Assembly: GCF_009687865.1 (NCBI RefSeq)
Contig: NZ_BLAE01000072.1
Coordinates: 1 to 60,286, forward strand
Reading direction: 5' to 3'
DNA from: Acrocarpospora macrocephala
Lineage (GTDB): Bacteria; Actinomycetota; Actinomycetes; Streptosporangiales; Streptosporangiaceae
Length of the DNA stretch: 60,286 bases
Under the pieces are notes generated by a model, which was not told the DNA's origin, did no database searches, and saw only the letters and a list, made by a program, of their open reading frames with translations. How positions within the stretch are numbered: position 1 is the stretch's first letter; every line of letters begins with the position of its first letter. A program made the position numbers and the translations under genes. Below are positions 8,678 to 16,978 of this stretch, piece after piece.

Positions 8678-11600
8678 GGAAGCAGCGTGAGGGAGGCCGC
8701 TGACCAGCTGCCCACCGCGCGCTGACGGCCGCTGACGAGGCCGCTCTGGTATGCCCGCTCGAACGCCACCGAGCCCAGGGCGGTACGGCACTGCTCGGCC
8801 ACCCAGGTGCGATCCGGGTCGTCGGGGTCGTGGCCGCTGCGCAGGGCCGTACTGATGCCGAGCAGGGAGGCGGCGCGGACCTGGTCGCCGCGGACGACCT
8901 CGACCCCGGCCAGGCCCTCGGCGACCCGGGCGGCGATGAGCAGGTTGCGGTGCGAGAAACCGGAGACGAGGGCGGCGCGGTGCCAGTTCTCGGCCTGGTC
9001 GGCGTCGCCTTCCGCGACGGAGATCCAGCCGAGCGCGATGTGCGCGAAGAGGCGGATCTCGTCGGCGCTGAACCACTCGCTGGAGCTGGTCACGGCGGAT
9101 TCGCAGAGCCGCCGGGCGGCGGGCAGGTCGCCCTGGCGGCGGGCCAGCTCGCCGAGGCCGACGTGGGCGCGGGCCAGCATTTCCGGGGCGCCGGCCCGCC
9201 GGGAGAGCTCGGCGGCTCGCTCGTAGTCCGCGCGGGCCGCCTCCCACTGGTCGGCGACGACGGAGCGATGGGCCGCCCTGCGGCACAGCAGCTCGGCCAG
9301 GTCCACCGTGGCGTCGAGGCGTTCGACCAGCTCCATGGCCTGCTCGATGAAGGTGAGCGCGCGGGCCCGCTCCCCCCGCCATTCGGCCACATCGGACAGG
9401 CCGATCAGCGTCATCGCCATGCCCCAGCGTTCGCCGAGGGCCTGGAAGGCGCGGAAGGAGGGCCGCAGCAGGCGCTCGGCGTCCTCGACCCGCCCTTCGA
9501 AGAGGGCGAGCAGTCCCCAGCCGAACTCGGCGAGCGCATGGGTCCAGGGGTCCATCGGCACGTGCCGCTGCTGTTCCTGGAGGGAGTCGGACTTCTCCTT
9601 GGAGGGCGGCCCGAGGACCGTGGCCCAGAGCACGTTCACGTACGGCTGGTTGGGGAGCCAGTTGATGGACTGCATGATGCGGTCGGCGCGCTCCAGGTGG
9701 GGGCGCAGGTCCAGCCCGTGGCGGCCGCCGGTGGCGAGGGTGAGCACACACAGGGCGTACTCCTCGCGGTCGGGTGGCTCCGGGCCGAGTTTGGTCAGCA
9801 GGTCGGCCGCGATCGCGGCGCTCTCGCTGCGCAGGCCGCGCAGCCACCAGTAGGAGGTCAGCGCGGAGAACATGCGGAAGGCGCTGTTCTCGTCGGCGCG
9901 GTGCAGGGCGGAGATCAGGTTGTCGTGCTCGGCGTCGAGCAGGCGCAGCCAGTCCAGCTGGTCGGCGGTGCGCAGCAGCGGGTCCGCCGTCTCCGCCAGT
10001 TCCAGGAAATATCCGACATATGCGGCTTTGAGGGCTTCGGCTTCGTCGGCTTCGGCCAGTTCCTCGGCGCAGAAGGCGCGGATCGTGTCGAGCATGCGGT
10101 AACGGTCGCCCGCCACTTCGACGAAGGACTTGTCGGCCAGGCCGGTCAGCAAGTCGATGACCTCGTCGGCGGGCAGCCCGCTCACCCGCTCGGCCGCCTC
10201 TAGCGTCGCCCCGCCCGCGAACACCGTCAGCCGCCGGGCCAGCGTGCGCTCGGCCTCGTCGAGCAGGTCCCAGCTCCACTCGATCACCGCGCGCAGCGTG
10301 CGATGGCGGGGTTCGGCGACCCTGCTTCCCCGGGAGAGCAGCTGGAATTTGTCGGTGCGCTCCAGCCGGGCCGCCACCTCGGCCGCGGTCAGCGAGCGCA
10401 GCCGGGCGGCGGCCAGCTCGATCGCCAGCGGCAGCCCGTCCAGCGCCCGGCAGATCCGCGACACCGGGCCCAGGTCGTCGGCCGTCAGCGTGAAATCAGG
10501 GCGTACAGCGCTGGCTCGGTCGGCGAACAGCCGGATCGCCGGGTAGGCGAGCGCCTCCGGCAGCGTCGCGTCCACCGGGGGCAGGGCGAGCGGCGGGACC
10601 GGGCAGAGCCGCTCCCCGGTGATCCCCAGCGCCTCCCGGCTGGTGGCCAGCACCCGCAGCTTCGGGCAGGCGCCGAGCAGCCGTCCCGCCAGCGCGGCAG
10701 CCGCCTCGACCACGTGCTCGCAGTTGTCCAGCACCACCAGCAGCGCCCGATCCGCCAGCGCGGTCACCAGCCGGTCGACCGGGTCGGTGCCCTGCCGCGT
10801 GGTGGCCGGCAACAGCCCGGTCTCCCGCAGCCCCACCGCCGCCAGCACGGCCTGCGTCACCTCAGAACCATCCACCAAGGGCGACAGCTCAACGAAGCAG
10901 ACCTCAATCCCCGGCCGTCCGGCTTGGGTGGCTGCTTCGATGGCCAGGCGGGTCTTGCCGGTGCCACCGGGGCCGGTCAGGGTGACCAGGCGCGATTCGG
11001 ACAGCAGGCCGCCGATCACGGCCAGTTCGTCGGCGCGGCCGATCAGTGGGGTGAGCTGGGCGGGGAGGTCCTTTCTCGGGGGTGGGGCCTCCGCGCGCAG
11101 GATGGCCAGGTGGATCTCGGCCAGTTCGGGCGAGGGGTCCGCGCCCAGTTCCTCGGCCAGCAAGCGCCGGCCGTCCTCGTACGTCGCGAGTGCCTCCGCC
11201 TGCCGTCCGGTGGCGACCAGCGCGCGCATGAACAGGCCGCGCAGGCGCTCCCGCAGGGGATGCGCGGCGACCAGGTCGCCCAGTTCGGTGGCGAGATCGT
11301 GCCCGCCGAACTCGTTGCCGAGTACGGCTTCCGCGTGATCTTCGAGCGCGTTGAGACGGAGTTCTTCAAGGCGTACGGCAGAGGGCGCGAGGGTCTCGCC
11401 GAGGTCGGCCAGCGCGGGGCCGCGCCAGAGGTCCAGCCCTTCGCGAAGCAGGTCCGCGGCCCGGCGGGTGTTCCCGGTGGCCAGCGCGGCACGACCCGCC
11501 GCCGCCAGCCGTTCGAAGCGGCGCGCGTCCACGGACTCGGGGTCGACGTCCAGCTGGTATCCCGCCGGATGGCGCACGATCACCGGGGCGTCCAGCAGCT

Positions 11601-11814
11601 GGCGAAGTCGGGAGACCTGGGCCTGCAGGGCGTTCGCGGCCCCGGCCGGGGGCTCCTCGCCGTACAGGCCGTCGATCAGGTGGTCGGTGGTGACCACCCG
11701 GCCCGCGTCAAGGACGAGCATCCCGAGCAGGATGCGCAGGCGCGGACCGACGACGGCGACGATCTCCCCGCTGTCTCGCCGGACCTCCGTCGGGCCCAGG
11801 ACGCCAAAACGCAT
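8674..11814 (-). CDS. AfsR/SARP-type STAND regulator (wHTH-BTAD-NB-ARC-TPR)
   Basis: This is a 1046-residue transcription regulator. Residues 1-90 form an OmpR-like winged helix (MRFGVLGPTEV, then HLIDGLYGEEPP). Residues 95-240 form the bacterial transcriptional activation domain. An ATPase module follows with Walker A GPGGTGKTR (281-289) and Walker B-like LLVVLDNCEHV near 357. The rest is TPR-like helices to the C-terminus. Such proteins activate exporters and secondary-metabolite genes, with ATP-driven assembly gating DNA binding. It forms an operon with the MFS gene. No biosynthetic cluster is visible nearby, so a role in resistance or efflux control is more likely than antibiotic synthesis. 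Confidence 0.93.
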   Translation of the reverse strand: MRFGVLGPTEVRRDSGEIVAVVGPRLRILLGMLVLDAGRVVTTDHLIDGLYGEEPPAGAANALQAQVSRLRQLLDAPVIVRHPAGYQLDVDPESVDARRFERLAAAGRAALATGNTRRAADLLREGLDLWRGPALADLGETLAPSAVRLEELRLNALEDHAEAVLGNEFGGHDLATELGDLVAAHPLRERLRGLFMRALVATGRQAEALATYEDGRRLLAEELGADPSPELAEIHLAILRAEAPPPRKDLPAQLTPLIGRADELAVIGGLLSESRLVTLTGPGGTGKTRLAIEAATQAGRPGIEVCFVELSPLVDGSEVTQAVLAAVGLRETGLLPATTRQGTDPVDRLVTALADRALLVVLDNCEHVVEAAAALAGRLLGACPKLRVLATSREALGITGERLCPVPPLALPPVDATLPEALAYPAIRLFADRASAVRPDFTLTADDLGPVSRICRALDGLPLAIELAAARLRSLTAAEVAARLERTDKFQLLSRGSRVAEPRHRTLRAVIEWSWDLLDEAERTLARRLTVFAGGATLEAAERVSGLPADEVIDLLTGLADKSFVEVAGDRYRMLDTIRAFCAEELAEADEAEALKAAYVGYFLELAETADPLLRTADQLDWLRLLDAEHDNLISALHRADENSAFRMFSALTSYWWLRGLRSESAAIAADLLTKLGPEPPDREEYALCVLTLATGGRHGLDLRPHLERADRIMQSINWLPNQPYVNVLWATVLGPPSKEKSDSLQEQQRHVPMDPWTHALAEFGWGLLALFEGRVEDAERLLRPSFRAFQALGERWGMAMTLIGLSDVAEWRGERARALTFIEQAMELVERLDATVDLAELLCRRAAHRSVVADQWEAARADYERAAELSRRAGAPEMLARAHVGLGELARRQGDLPAARRLCESAVTSSSEWFSADEIRLFAHIALGWISVAEGDADQAENWHRAALVSGFSHRNLLIAARVAEGLAGVEVVRGDQVRAASLLGISTALRSGHDPDDPDRTWVAEQCRTALGSVAFERAYQSGLVSGRQRAVGSWSAASLTLLP

Positions 11815-11851
11815 ACGTCAATTCTGGCCCACGATCAGTTATTGTCGGCTG

Positions 11852-12349
11852 ATGTCTGGCATCGAGGTGGTCTACCGCAAGTACGGCGGCACCCTGCACT
11901 GGAACCATCCGGCCCGGCGGCTGGGCGAGGACGAGCACGGGGTCTGGGCCGGCTGCCCCGCCGGAACGGTCGGCAGACTGGGCGAAGGACCACCCGTGGT
12001 GTGGAAACTGCCGTTCGTCCTGCTCTTCCCCCGGGAGACCTGGTGGACGGCAACCTTCAACCCCATCGGCCACAAAATGGCGATTTATTGCGACATCACC
12101 ACCGTGCCGGAATGGCAGGACGGCGAGGTCACCATGATCGACCTCGACCTAGACGTGATCAAACGCGCCGACGGCACGGTCTTCCTCGACGACGTGGACG
12201 AGTTCGCGGAACACCAGGTCTGGTTCGAGTACCCACTCGACGTCATCGAGAACGCAGAACGCTCAGCCACCTGGCTGATGACGGCGGTCGCCCAAGGCAC
12301 CGGCCCATTCGGCGGCGCACACACGCGCTGGCTCGACCAGGTCAGCTGA
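11852..12349 (+). CDS. DUF402 domain protein
   Basis: The 165-residue protein matches the DUF402 family (FomD/Ntdp-like nucleoside di- and triphosphate phosphohydrolase fold). It has the acidic metal-site segment MIDLDLDVIKRADG, the following VFLDDVDEFAEHQ, and an early PRETWWTATFN segment. Family members hydrolyse nucleotide phosphates; the substrate here is unknown. ATG 11852 begins the family-like region, while the longer ORF is antisense to the SARP gene. It is divergent from that gene with only about 37 bp between starts. The 140 bp that follow contain nothing I recognise. Confidence 0.82.
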   Translation: MSGIEVVYRKYGGTLHWNHPARRLGEDEHGVWAGCPAGTVGRLGEGPPVVWKLPFVLLFPRETWWTATFNPIGHKMAIYCDITTVPEWQDGEVTMIDLDLDVIKRADGTVFLDDVDEFAEHQVWFEYPLDVIENAERSATWLMTAVAQGTGPFGGAHTRWLDQVS

Positions 12350-12490
12350 GAGTTGCTGTGCGTATGGCCGATACTCCGGATGTGGGCCGGTTAGAGGAAG
12401 AGTTGTGATCACCGTGAAGGTATGGCCGCTGGCATGCCCGCCTCTTTGGAATCCGCCGTTCAGCACGACCGGGTTGACCGGATACCAGGG

Positions 12491-13027
12491 TTACTGGCCC
12501 GGCCAGTTGTCCTCATGTTCGACGAAGCTTCCCTTCCCCTGCACGCTGTATATCCAGCCCAGATCTCGTAACAGGGCCAGGGTTCGCCGGATGGTGGTCC
12601 GACTCGCCCCGTACGTGCGAGTGAGATGCTTTATGCCGGGAAGTGCCTCAAGAGGCAGATATGTCCCGTCCCTAATTTTCGAGATCACCTCATCGGCGAT
12701 CGTCCGATACGGGCAATTCGCTTGAGAGGGGAGCAGAGGAGGGAAGCTCAACCATCGCCCTACAACGGTTCCGTATCCCGGCGAGAAGGTAACCAGCGCT
12801 TCCTTCCGAAGGATCTTCACCGCCTTGTTGACGGTCCTTCGTGATACTTCGAAGCGTTTCATCAGCTCATCTTCGCTCGGGAGCATGTCTCCCTCTTTGA
12901 ACTCCCGGCTCTGAATCTGATCCCGAAGGATGTGTGCGATCTGCCGATAGAGCGGGTCCGGTCCTTCCCTGTCCAGTTCGATCCGGCGAGACGATATGAA
13001 CAACGGCCGCCAGCGCGCATCGGTCAT
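12491..13027 (-). CDS. Tandem GntR-type winged-helix regulator without an effector domain
   Basis: This 178-residue protein consists of two GntR winged helices and little else. The first runs from PLYRQIAHILRDQI through LMKRFEVSRRTVNKAVKIL to a wing ending GYGTVVGR (about 30-95). The second runs from IADEVISKIRDGTYLP through LTRTYGASRTTIRRTLALL to GKGSFVEH (about 105-170). No FCD, UTRA or aminotransferase domain is present, so it may bind DNA constitutively or be controlled by dosage or a partner. ATG 13025-13027 overlaps the stop of the gene upstream (ATGA), placing it third in a three-gene operon. A second protein of the same design lies at 24151-24765. Confidence 0.8.
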   Translation of the reverse strand: MTDARWRPLFISSRRIELDREGPDPLYRQIAHILRDQIQSREFKEGDMLPSEDELMKRFEVSRRTVNKAVKILRKEALVTFSPGYGTVVGRWLSFPPLLPSQANCPYRTIADEVISKIRDGTYLPLEALPGIKHLTRTYGASRTTIRRTLALLRDLGWIYSVQGKGSFVEHEDNWPGQ

Positions 13028-13506
13028 GCCAGCACCTCCTCCGCGTACCCCACACAGCAGGTCCCCGTGCTCATCCCGAACCACAGCGCCTCATCCACCG
13101 CCAACCCCCGCGCTCGCATCGCCGCGAGGGTACGAACCACGCCCCCGGCCCTCTGACCGGCCTCAGCACTGGTGCCGTCCTCATCGCGGGGCGTGTGATG
13201 CAGGAAACGACCCGCCAGCCCCGCACAGAACGCCGCGTACTCGCGGGTGTGGAGAACGAAGACGTGCCAGCCGACGCCGACGCGGGGAGAAAGCGCATAG
13301 CCCGCGCGAGGCTCCTGTGCCAGCAGCCGCAGAAACCCCAGCGCCTCATTCATGACCCGTTCGGCCGCAGGCAGGTACAGCCCCGGATACTCGAGCACGA
13401 TCCGCCGCGTCAGCCTGCCCCACAGCATGTCGTCAAGCAGCGCCCGGACGTGCTCCCGATGCGGCAACTCGACCCTGACCAGGGATTCGGAAAACAGTTC
13501 AGTCAT
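13024..13506 (-). CDS. GRDP-like (glycine-rich domain protein-like) hypothetical protein
   Basis: The 160-residue protein has the signature of the GRDP-like family seen in actinobacteria: GVGWHVFVLHTREYAAFC, then GRFLHHTPRDED, with a helical N-terminal half (MNEALGFLRLL). The biochemical function is unknown. ATG 13506 is chosen because the conserved part begins there and the longer ORF runs over the previous gene. It overlaps that gene by a few bases and the next by four, so all three are cotranscribed. Confidence 0.72.
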   Translation of the reverse strand: MTELFSESLVRVELPHREHVRALLDDMLWGRLTRRIVLEYPGLYLPAAERVMNEALGFLRLLAQEPRAGYALSPRVGVGWHVFVLHTREYAAFCAGLAGRFLHHTPRDEDGTSAEAGQRAGGVVRTLAAMRARGLAVDEALWFGMSTGTCCVGYAEEVLA

Positions 13507-13861
13507 CTTGCGCCAGCCTTGCGATCCGCGATGCCGCCCGTGCATCCCACACCTCGATGCGCTTGTCCCGGCTGTGCCCCCAGGTGAAGACCCAGGCCCC
13601 CTCATCGGTAACCCATGCCATCACCCGCACCGGGCCAGATGCCCGCGCGATCCGTACCGCAGGCACCCGCTCAGGACCGACCTCAACAGCCGAACCCACC
13701 CCCAGCAGGTGGAGATCCCACGCCAGCCGCACCAGATGCAGGTACTGCTGCTGTCCCCGTTCCAATGCCGCCCTGCCGGGTTCGACGTGGATGGGGTGCG
13801 CATCGTTGGCCGGTTGCATCGACGGCTGTCGTGCAGGTTTCTTGCTCGGGTTGGCGATCAA
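13499..13861 (-). CDS. Hypothetical protein, first gene of the operator-controlled operon
   Basis: No named family is recognised. The C-terminal half (VPAVRIARASGPVRVMAWVTDEGAWVFTW, in two segments) looks like a small beta-rich domain seen in actinobacterial mobile regions. The start is uncertain. The ORF is open to 13978, but that would translate across the CCCTAGGG operator copies. A TTG at 13861 with GGAGG six bases upstream gives 120 residues, and ATG 13819 is another choice. The 3' end overlaps the GRDP-like gene. Confidence 0.55.
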   Translation of the reverse strand: MIANPSKKPARQPSMQPANDAHPIHVEPGRAALERGQQQYLHLVRLAWDLHLLGVGSAVEVGPERVPAVRIARASGPVRVMAWVTDEGAWVFTWGHSRDKRIEVWDARAASRIARLAQDD

Positions 13862-13897
13862 GCCGACCTCCAATCGGACGAACGATGTAGGGTACTT

Positions 13898-14016
13898 CCC
13901 TAGGGCGAACTCCCTAGGGAGGTAGTCAAACCTTGCAGCTCCCCTAGGGAGGTTGTCAATGGGTGAGGGGAAGTTCATCCCAGGCGTGTCGTCTCCCCTA
14001 GGGAGACCGCCCTAGG
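13898..14016. promoter_or_regulatory. Array of five CCCTAGG-core palindromic operators
   Basis: CCCTAGGG occurs at 13898-13905, 13912-13919, 13942-13949 and 13996-14003, with a fifth, CCCTAGG, at 14010-14016. The best are TCCCTAGGGA (13911-13920) and GTCTCCC-CTA-GGGAGAC (13991-14007). Two copies extend identically into GGGAGGTwGTCAA. Spacings between successive cores are 14, 30, 54 and 14 bp, so the outer pairs are each 14 bp apart. The array sits between a divergent operon and the GntR/UTRA gene at 14063, the likely repressor, suggesting autoregulation plus control of the leftward operon. Confidence 0.8.
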
Positions 14017-14062
14017 CTGGTGATGAGGGGAGAGCGACCCCTCGTACAGGAGGAAACGCATC

Positions 14063-14812
14063 GTGGCTGGTCCCAGTGCGCGCCAAATCGCCGATGACCT
14101 ACGACGGCGAATCGACTCGGGCGAGATCCCACCAGGTGGCCTCATGCCATCCGAAAGCGAGATCATCACCCGCTACGGCACGACCAAGGCCACCGTGCGG
14201 GAGACGGTGAACATTCTTCGCACCGAGGGGCGCATCGTCAGCAGGCCAGGCAAGGGAATCTTCGTCCGCAAGTTCAAGCGGTACGACCGGCACGGGTCCA
14301 AGCGCCATCTACGGTCCCACCGCCCGGCGGGAACCTCGCCGACCCAGGCCGAGACTGCACAGCAGGACATTCGTCGCGAACTCCAACTCCTCGGCGTCGC
14401 CACCGTTCCCGCACCCGCCGAGATCGCCGAACTCCTTGATGTCCCCACCGGCACCCTGCTGGTCCGCCGCCGTCACCTCATCACCCTCGATGGCGACCCC
14501 GCCCAAACAGCGAACTCCTACTTCATCGCCGAGCAGGTGCAGGGGACGCGGATCGCGCGCCATGAGGCCATTCCCGGCGGCGTCCACGCCGAACTGGCCA
14601 GCGTGCTGGGCAGGCCACTGACGGAAGCCAGGGAGGTCTTCGTAGCGCGTATGCCCACCCCGCAGGAAACCGAGACCCTCAACTTGCTCCCCGGCACTCC
14701 AGTCGTGGAGTTGTCGCGCACGATCTACGCGGGAGAACACGCGGTCGAAGCGACCAGCTTCCTGTTCGATGCGGGATGGCACAGGTTCACATACGACGTC
14801 CCGATGGACTAG
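14063..14812 (+). CDS. GntR/UTRA regulator (KorA-like arrangement)
   Basis: The 249-residue protein has an N-terminal GntR winged helix (RQIADDLRRRIDSGEIPPG, then PSESEIITRYGTTKATVRETVNIL and GKGIFVRKF) and a UTRA domain from about residue 95 (LDVPTGTLLVRRRHLITLDG to the C-terminal FLFDAGWHRFTYDV). The GTG start has AGGAGG eight bases upstream. It is the natural candidate to bind the palindrome array directly upstream. GntR repressors of this kind with clustered operators control transfer and maintenance genes in actinomycete integrative elements, but no tra or integrase gene is visible here. Confidence 0.87.
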   Translation: MAGPSARQIADDLRRRIDSGEIPPGGLMPSESEIITRYGTTKATVRETVNILRTEGRIVSRPGKGIFVRKFKRYDRHGSKRHLRSHRPAGTSPTQAETAQQDIRRELQLLGVATVPAPAEIAELLDVPTGTLLVRRRHLITLDGDPAQTANSYFIAEQVQGTRIARHEAIPGGVHAELASVLGRPLTEAREVFVARMPTPQETETLNLLPGTPVVELSRTIYAGEHAVEATSFLFDAGWHRFTYDVPMD

Positions 14813-14880
14813 TCGGGACAGCATGGGATCCGGGCCGCGCGTCTCACGCCATGCGTACTAGCCCACCGTGATATGGGGCG

Positions 14881-14895
14881 CCTATTCCCAATAGG
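14881..14895 (+). promoter_or_regulatory. Palindrome before the semialdehyde dehydrogenase gene
   Basis: CCTATTCCCAATAGG is a perfect six-base-arm inverted repeat about 30 bp before the start codon. It is a candidate operator. Its regulator is unknown, and the motif differs from both pectin-locus motifs. Confidence 0.4.
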
Positions 14896-14924
14896 GTGGC
14901 ACATATTACTGAAGGGTGGTTGTA

Positions 14925-16460
14925 GTGATCATTGCATTGGATCCGCGGACCGGCCGAGCGGTTGGTGAGCCGATTCCCGAGAGCACGGAAGAGCAGGTCG
15001 TGGCGATCGTTGAGGCGGCGGCCACGGCGGGGCGGGCCTGGCGAGTCACGCCCGCCGCGGAACGGGCGATCGTGCTGGAAGCGGTCGCGGACGCGCTGAT
15101 GGCGAGCGCCGACGACCTGTGGCGCGCCGCCGACACGGAAACCGCCCTCGGCGAGGTACGGCTACGCGGGGAGATCGCCCGTTCGGCCGGGCAATTCCGC
15201 CTGTTCGCCGAAGTTCTGCGCGACGGCGGATACCTCGACGCGATCATCGACCACGCCGATCCTCAGCTGACGCCCCCGCGCCCGGACATCCGGCGGATGA
15301 ACCAACCGCTGCCCGGCGTGGTCGGCGTGTTCGCCGCCAGCAACTTCCCGTTCGCGTTCTCCGTCGCCGGAGGCGACGTGGCGTCGGCGCTGGCCGCGGG
15401 CTGCCCGGTCGTGGTGAAGGCACATCCCGGACATCCCGTACTTTCCGGGCTGGTCGCCACCGTCATCCAGGCCGCCCTGCCCGAGCCCGAACTGCTCGGA
15501 CTGGTTCAGGGCGCGGACGCCGGGCGATACCTCGTCCAGCATCCGGCCGTGGCCGCGGTCGGCTTCACCGGCTCGATTCACGGCGGCAAAGCCATCCAGG
15601 GACTGATCAACGAGCGCCCGGACCCGATCCCGTTCTACGGCGAGCTGGGAAGCGTCAATCCGGTCATCGTGCTGCCGTCCGCGCTGAACGGCGACGTGAC
15701 GAGCCTGGCGACCGGCTTCGCGGGCTCGCTGACACTCGGCGTCGGCCAGTTCTGCACGAATCCGGGCCTGCTCTTCGTCCCCGACGACGACACGCTCCTC
15801 AAGGCCATCGCGCACGCGGTCTCCGAAACGACCGGCGGCCCGATGCTCACACCGAAGATCCGCGACGGGTACGAGGAGGGGGTTGCGCGCCTCGCACTCG
15901 GGGCGACGGAACTCGCGATCGGCCAGGAAACCGCTCCGACGGGCGACATTGCCAGAATCGGTCAGGAGGGCGCTTCGGGCGACATCTCCGGAATTGCTGG
16001 AAGTGTCGTGCCGCGTGTGTTCGTCACCGATCTGGGAAGCTTCGCTGACCGTCTCCCGGATCTCGCGGAAGAATGCTTCGGCCCTGCGGCACTAGTCGTG
16101 AAATATCGGGATATTTCGCGTGTTGGTGAGGTCCTGGAGCGGCTTCCCGGCTCGTTGACAGCGACCGTACACGCGACAGACCCGGCCGAAGCCGAGCAGA
16201 TCGCCGACGTCCTGACCCGCCTTGCCGGACGCGTGATCTGGAACGGCTGGCCGACCGGCGTCGCCGTCTGCTGGGCCATGCATCACGGCGGTCCCTGGCC
16301 CGCATCCACCTCGGCCGCGCACACCTCGGTAGGAGCGACCGCGATAAGCCGTTGGCTGGCCCCCGTCGCGTACCAGAACTGGCCGGACACCCTGCTCCCA
16401 CCGGAGCTGCGTGACGACAACCCGCTCAACGTCCCCCGCCGGGTGGACGGCAGCCGTTGA
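14925..16460 (+). CDS. Alpha-ketoglutarate semialdehyde (2,5-dioxovalerate) dehydrogenase
   Basis: This NAD(P)-dependent aldehyde dehydrogenase oxidises 2,5-dioxopentanoate to 2-oxoglutarate, the last step of the oxidative uronate, glucarate and hydroxyproline routes. The 511-residue protein has FAASNFPFAFSVAGGD (cofactor site), GCPVVVKAHPGHP, the glycine motif GFTGSIHGG, the catalytic glutamate segment ELGSVNP and the cysteine loop GQFCTNPGL, all characteristic of the KGSADH subgroup rather than generic ALDHs. GTG 14925 has GAAGGG upstream; GTG 14916 is possible. It stands alone, 14 kb from kdgD, whose product it would consume. Confidence 0.85.
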   Translation: MIIALDPRTGRAVGEPIPESTEEQVVAIVEAAATAGRAWRVTPAAERAIVLEAVADALMASADDLWRAADTETALGEVRLRGEIARSAGQFRLFAEVLRDGGYLDAIIDHADPQLTPPRPDIRRMNQPLPGVVGVFAASNFPFAFSVAGGDVASALAAGCPVVVKAHPGHPVLSGLVATVIQAALPEPELLGLVQGADAGRYLVQHPAVAAVGFTGSIHGGKAIQGLINERPDPIPFYGELGSVNPVIVLPSALNGDVTSLATGFAGSLTLGVGQFCTNPGLLFVPDDDTLLKAIAHAVSETTGGPMLTPKIRDGYEEGVARLALGATELAIGQETAPTGDIARIGQEGASGDISGIAGSVVPRVFVTDLGSFADRLPDLAEECFGPAALVVKYRDISRVGEVLERLPGSLTATVHATDPAEAEQIADVLTRLAGRVIWNGWPTGVAVCWAMHHGGPWPASTSAAHTSVGATAISRWLAPVAYQNWPDTLLPPELRDDNPLNVPRRVDGSR

Positions 16461-16568
16461 GGCTTTCGTGAAGGCTCCGCACTCCGCGACTCCCGGCGCA
16501 AGGCCGTCATCAACCGGGCCAAGGACCCCGACGACGGGCTGGAGTCGCTGATCGTCAACAGCATGCCG

Positions 16569-16775
16569 TCATCGCGCGCGAGCTGGTTGTTCAGGTGAAG
16601 GCGAATCGCAAAGAAGGATTGGATCTCCTGTGAGCCGGTCCGGGCTTTCCTGCGGGCGACCGTCAAGCTGGCTCGCTACAACTATCCGCTGGACCATGAG
16701 GGCAAGGTCATTGAACTGGTTCTGCGGCAGATGGAGCATTTCGCAGGTGTGTGGTCGAAGGACGGCACTCGGTGA
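16569..16775 (+). pseudogene. Remnant of type I restriction subunit R (HsdR) C-terminus
   Basis: Two short fragments match the C-terminal part of HsdR-type proteins. VIARELVVQVKANRKEGLDLL (16569 on) ends at a TGA. It continues in another frame as EPVRAFLRATVKLARYNYPL then VIELVLRQMEHFAGVW, ending at 16775. Stops and frame change show decay. The 16461-16568 stretch, which reads FREGSALRDSRRKAVINRA in one frame, may be another decayed fragment. The remainder, 16776-16978, shows nothing I can support. Confidence 0.6.
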
Positions 16776-16978
16776 GGAGAGCGTTGGCGATTCTGCGACC
16801 GGCATCCGGCAGACTGTCGTCTGGAAGAGGCTCTACCGGGTCCCAGCGGGACGGCGTGGTCGCGGCGATCGATTTGGAGCCGTCGCCTCAGGCGACAATC
16901 CGACGCAATTCGGCACCGTCACTCGGGTCAACGAGCTCTTGGTGTAGAACTCGTGCAGGGGCGAGGGGTTGATATGAC

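Noticed and set aside
7112-10279. Single 1055-residue minus-strand ORF joining the MFS gene with upstream sequence
   Set aside because: Only the part from 8677 reads as a transporter. Upstream it is an out-of-frame reading of the SARP/STAND gene.
13024-14812. Integrative element (AICE) backbone
   Set aside because: GntR/KorA-like control is suggestive, but no integrase, Rep, Tra or att site is visible anywhere in the window.
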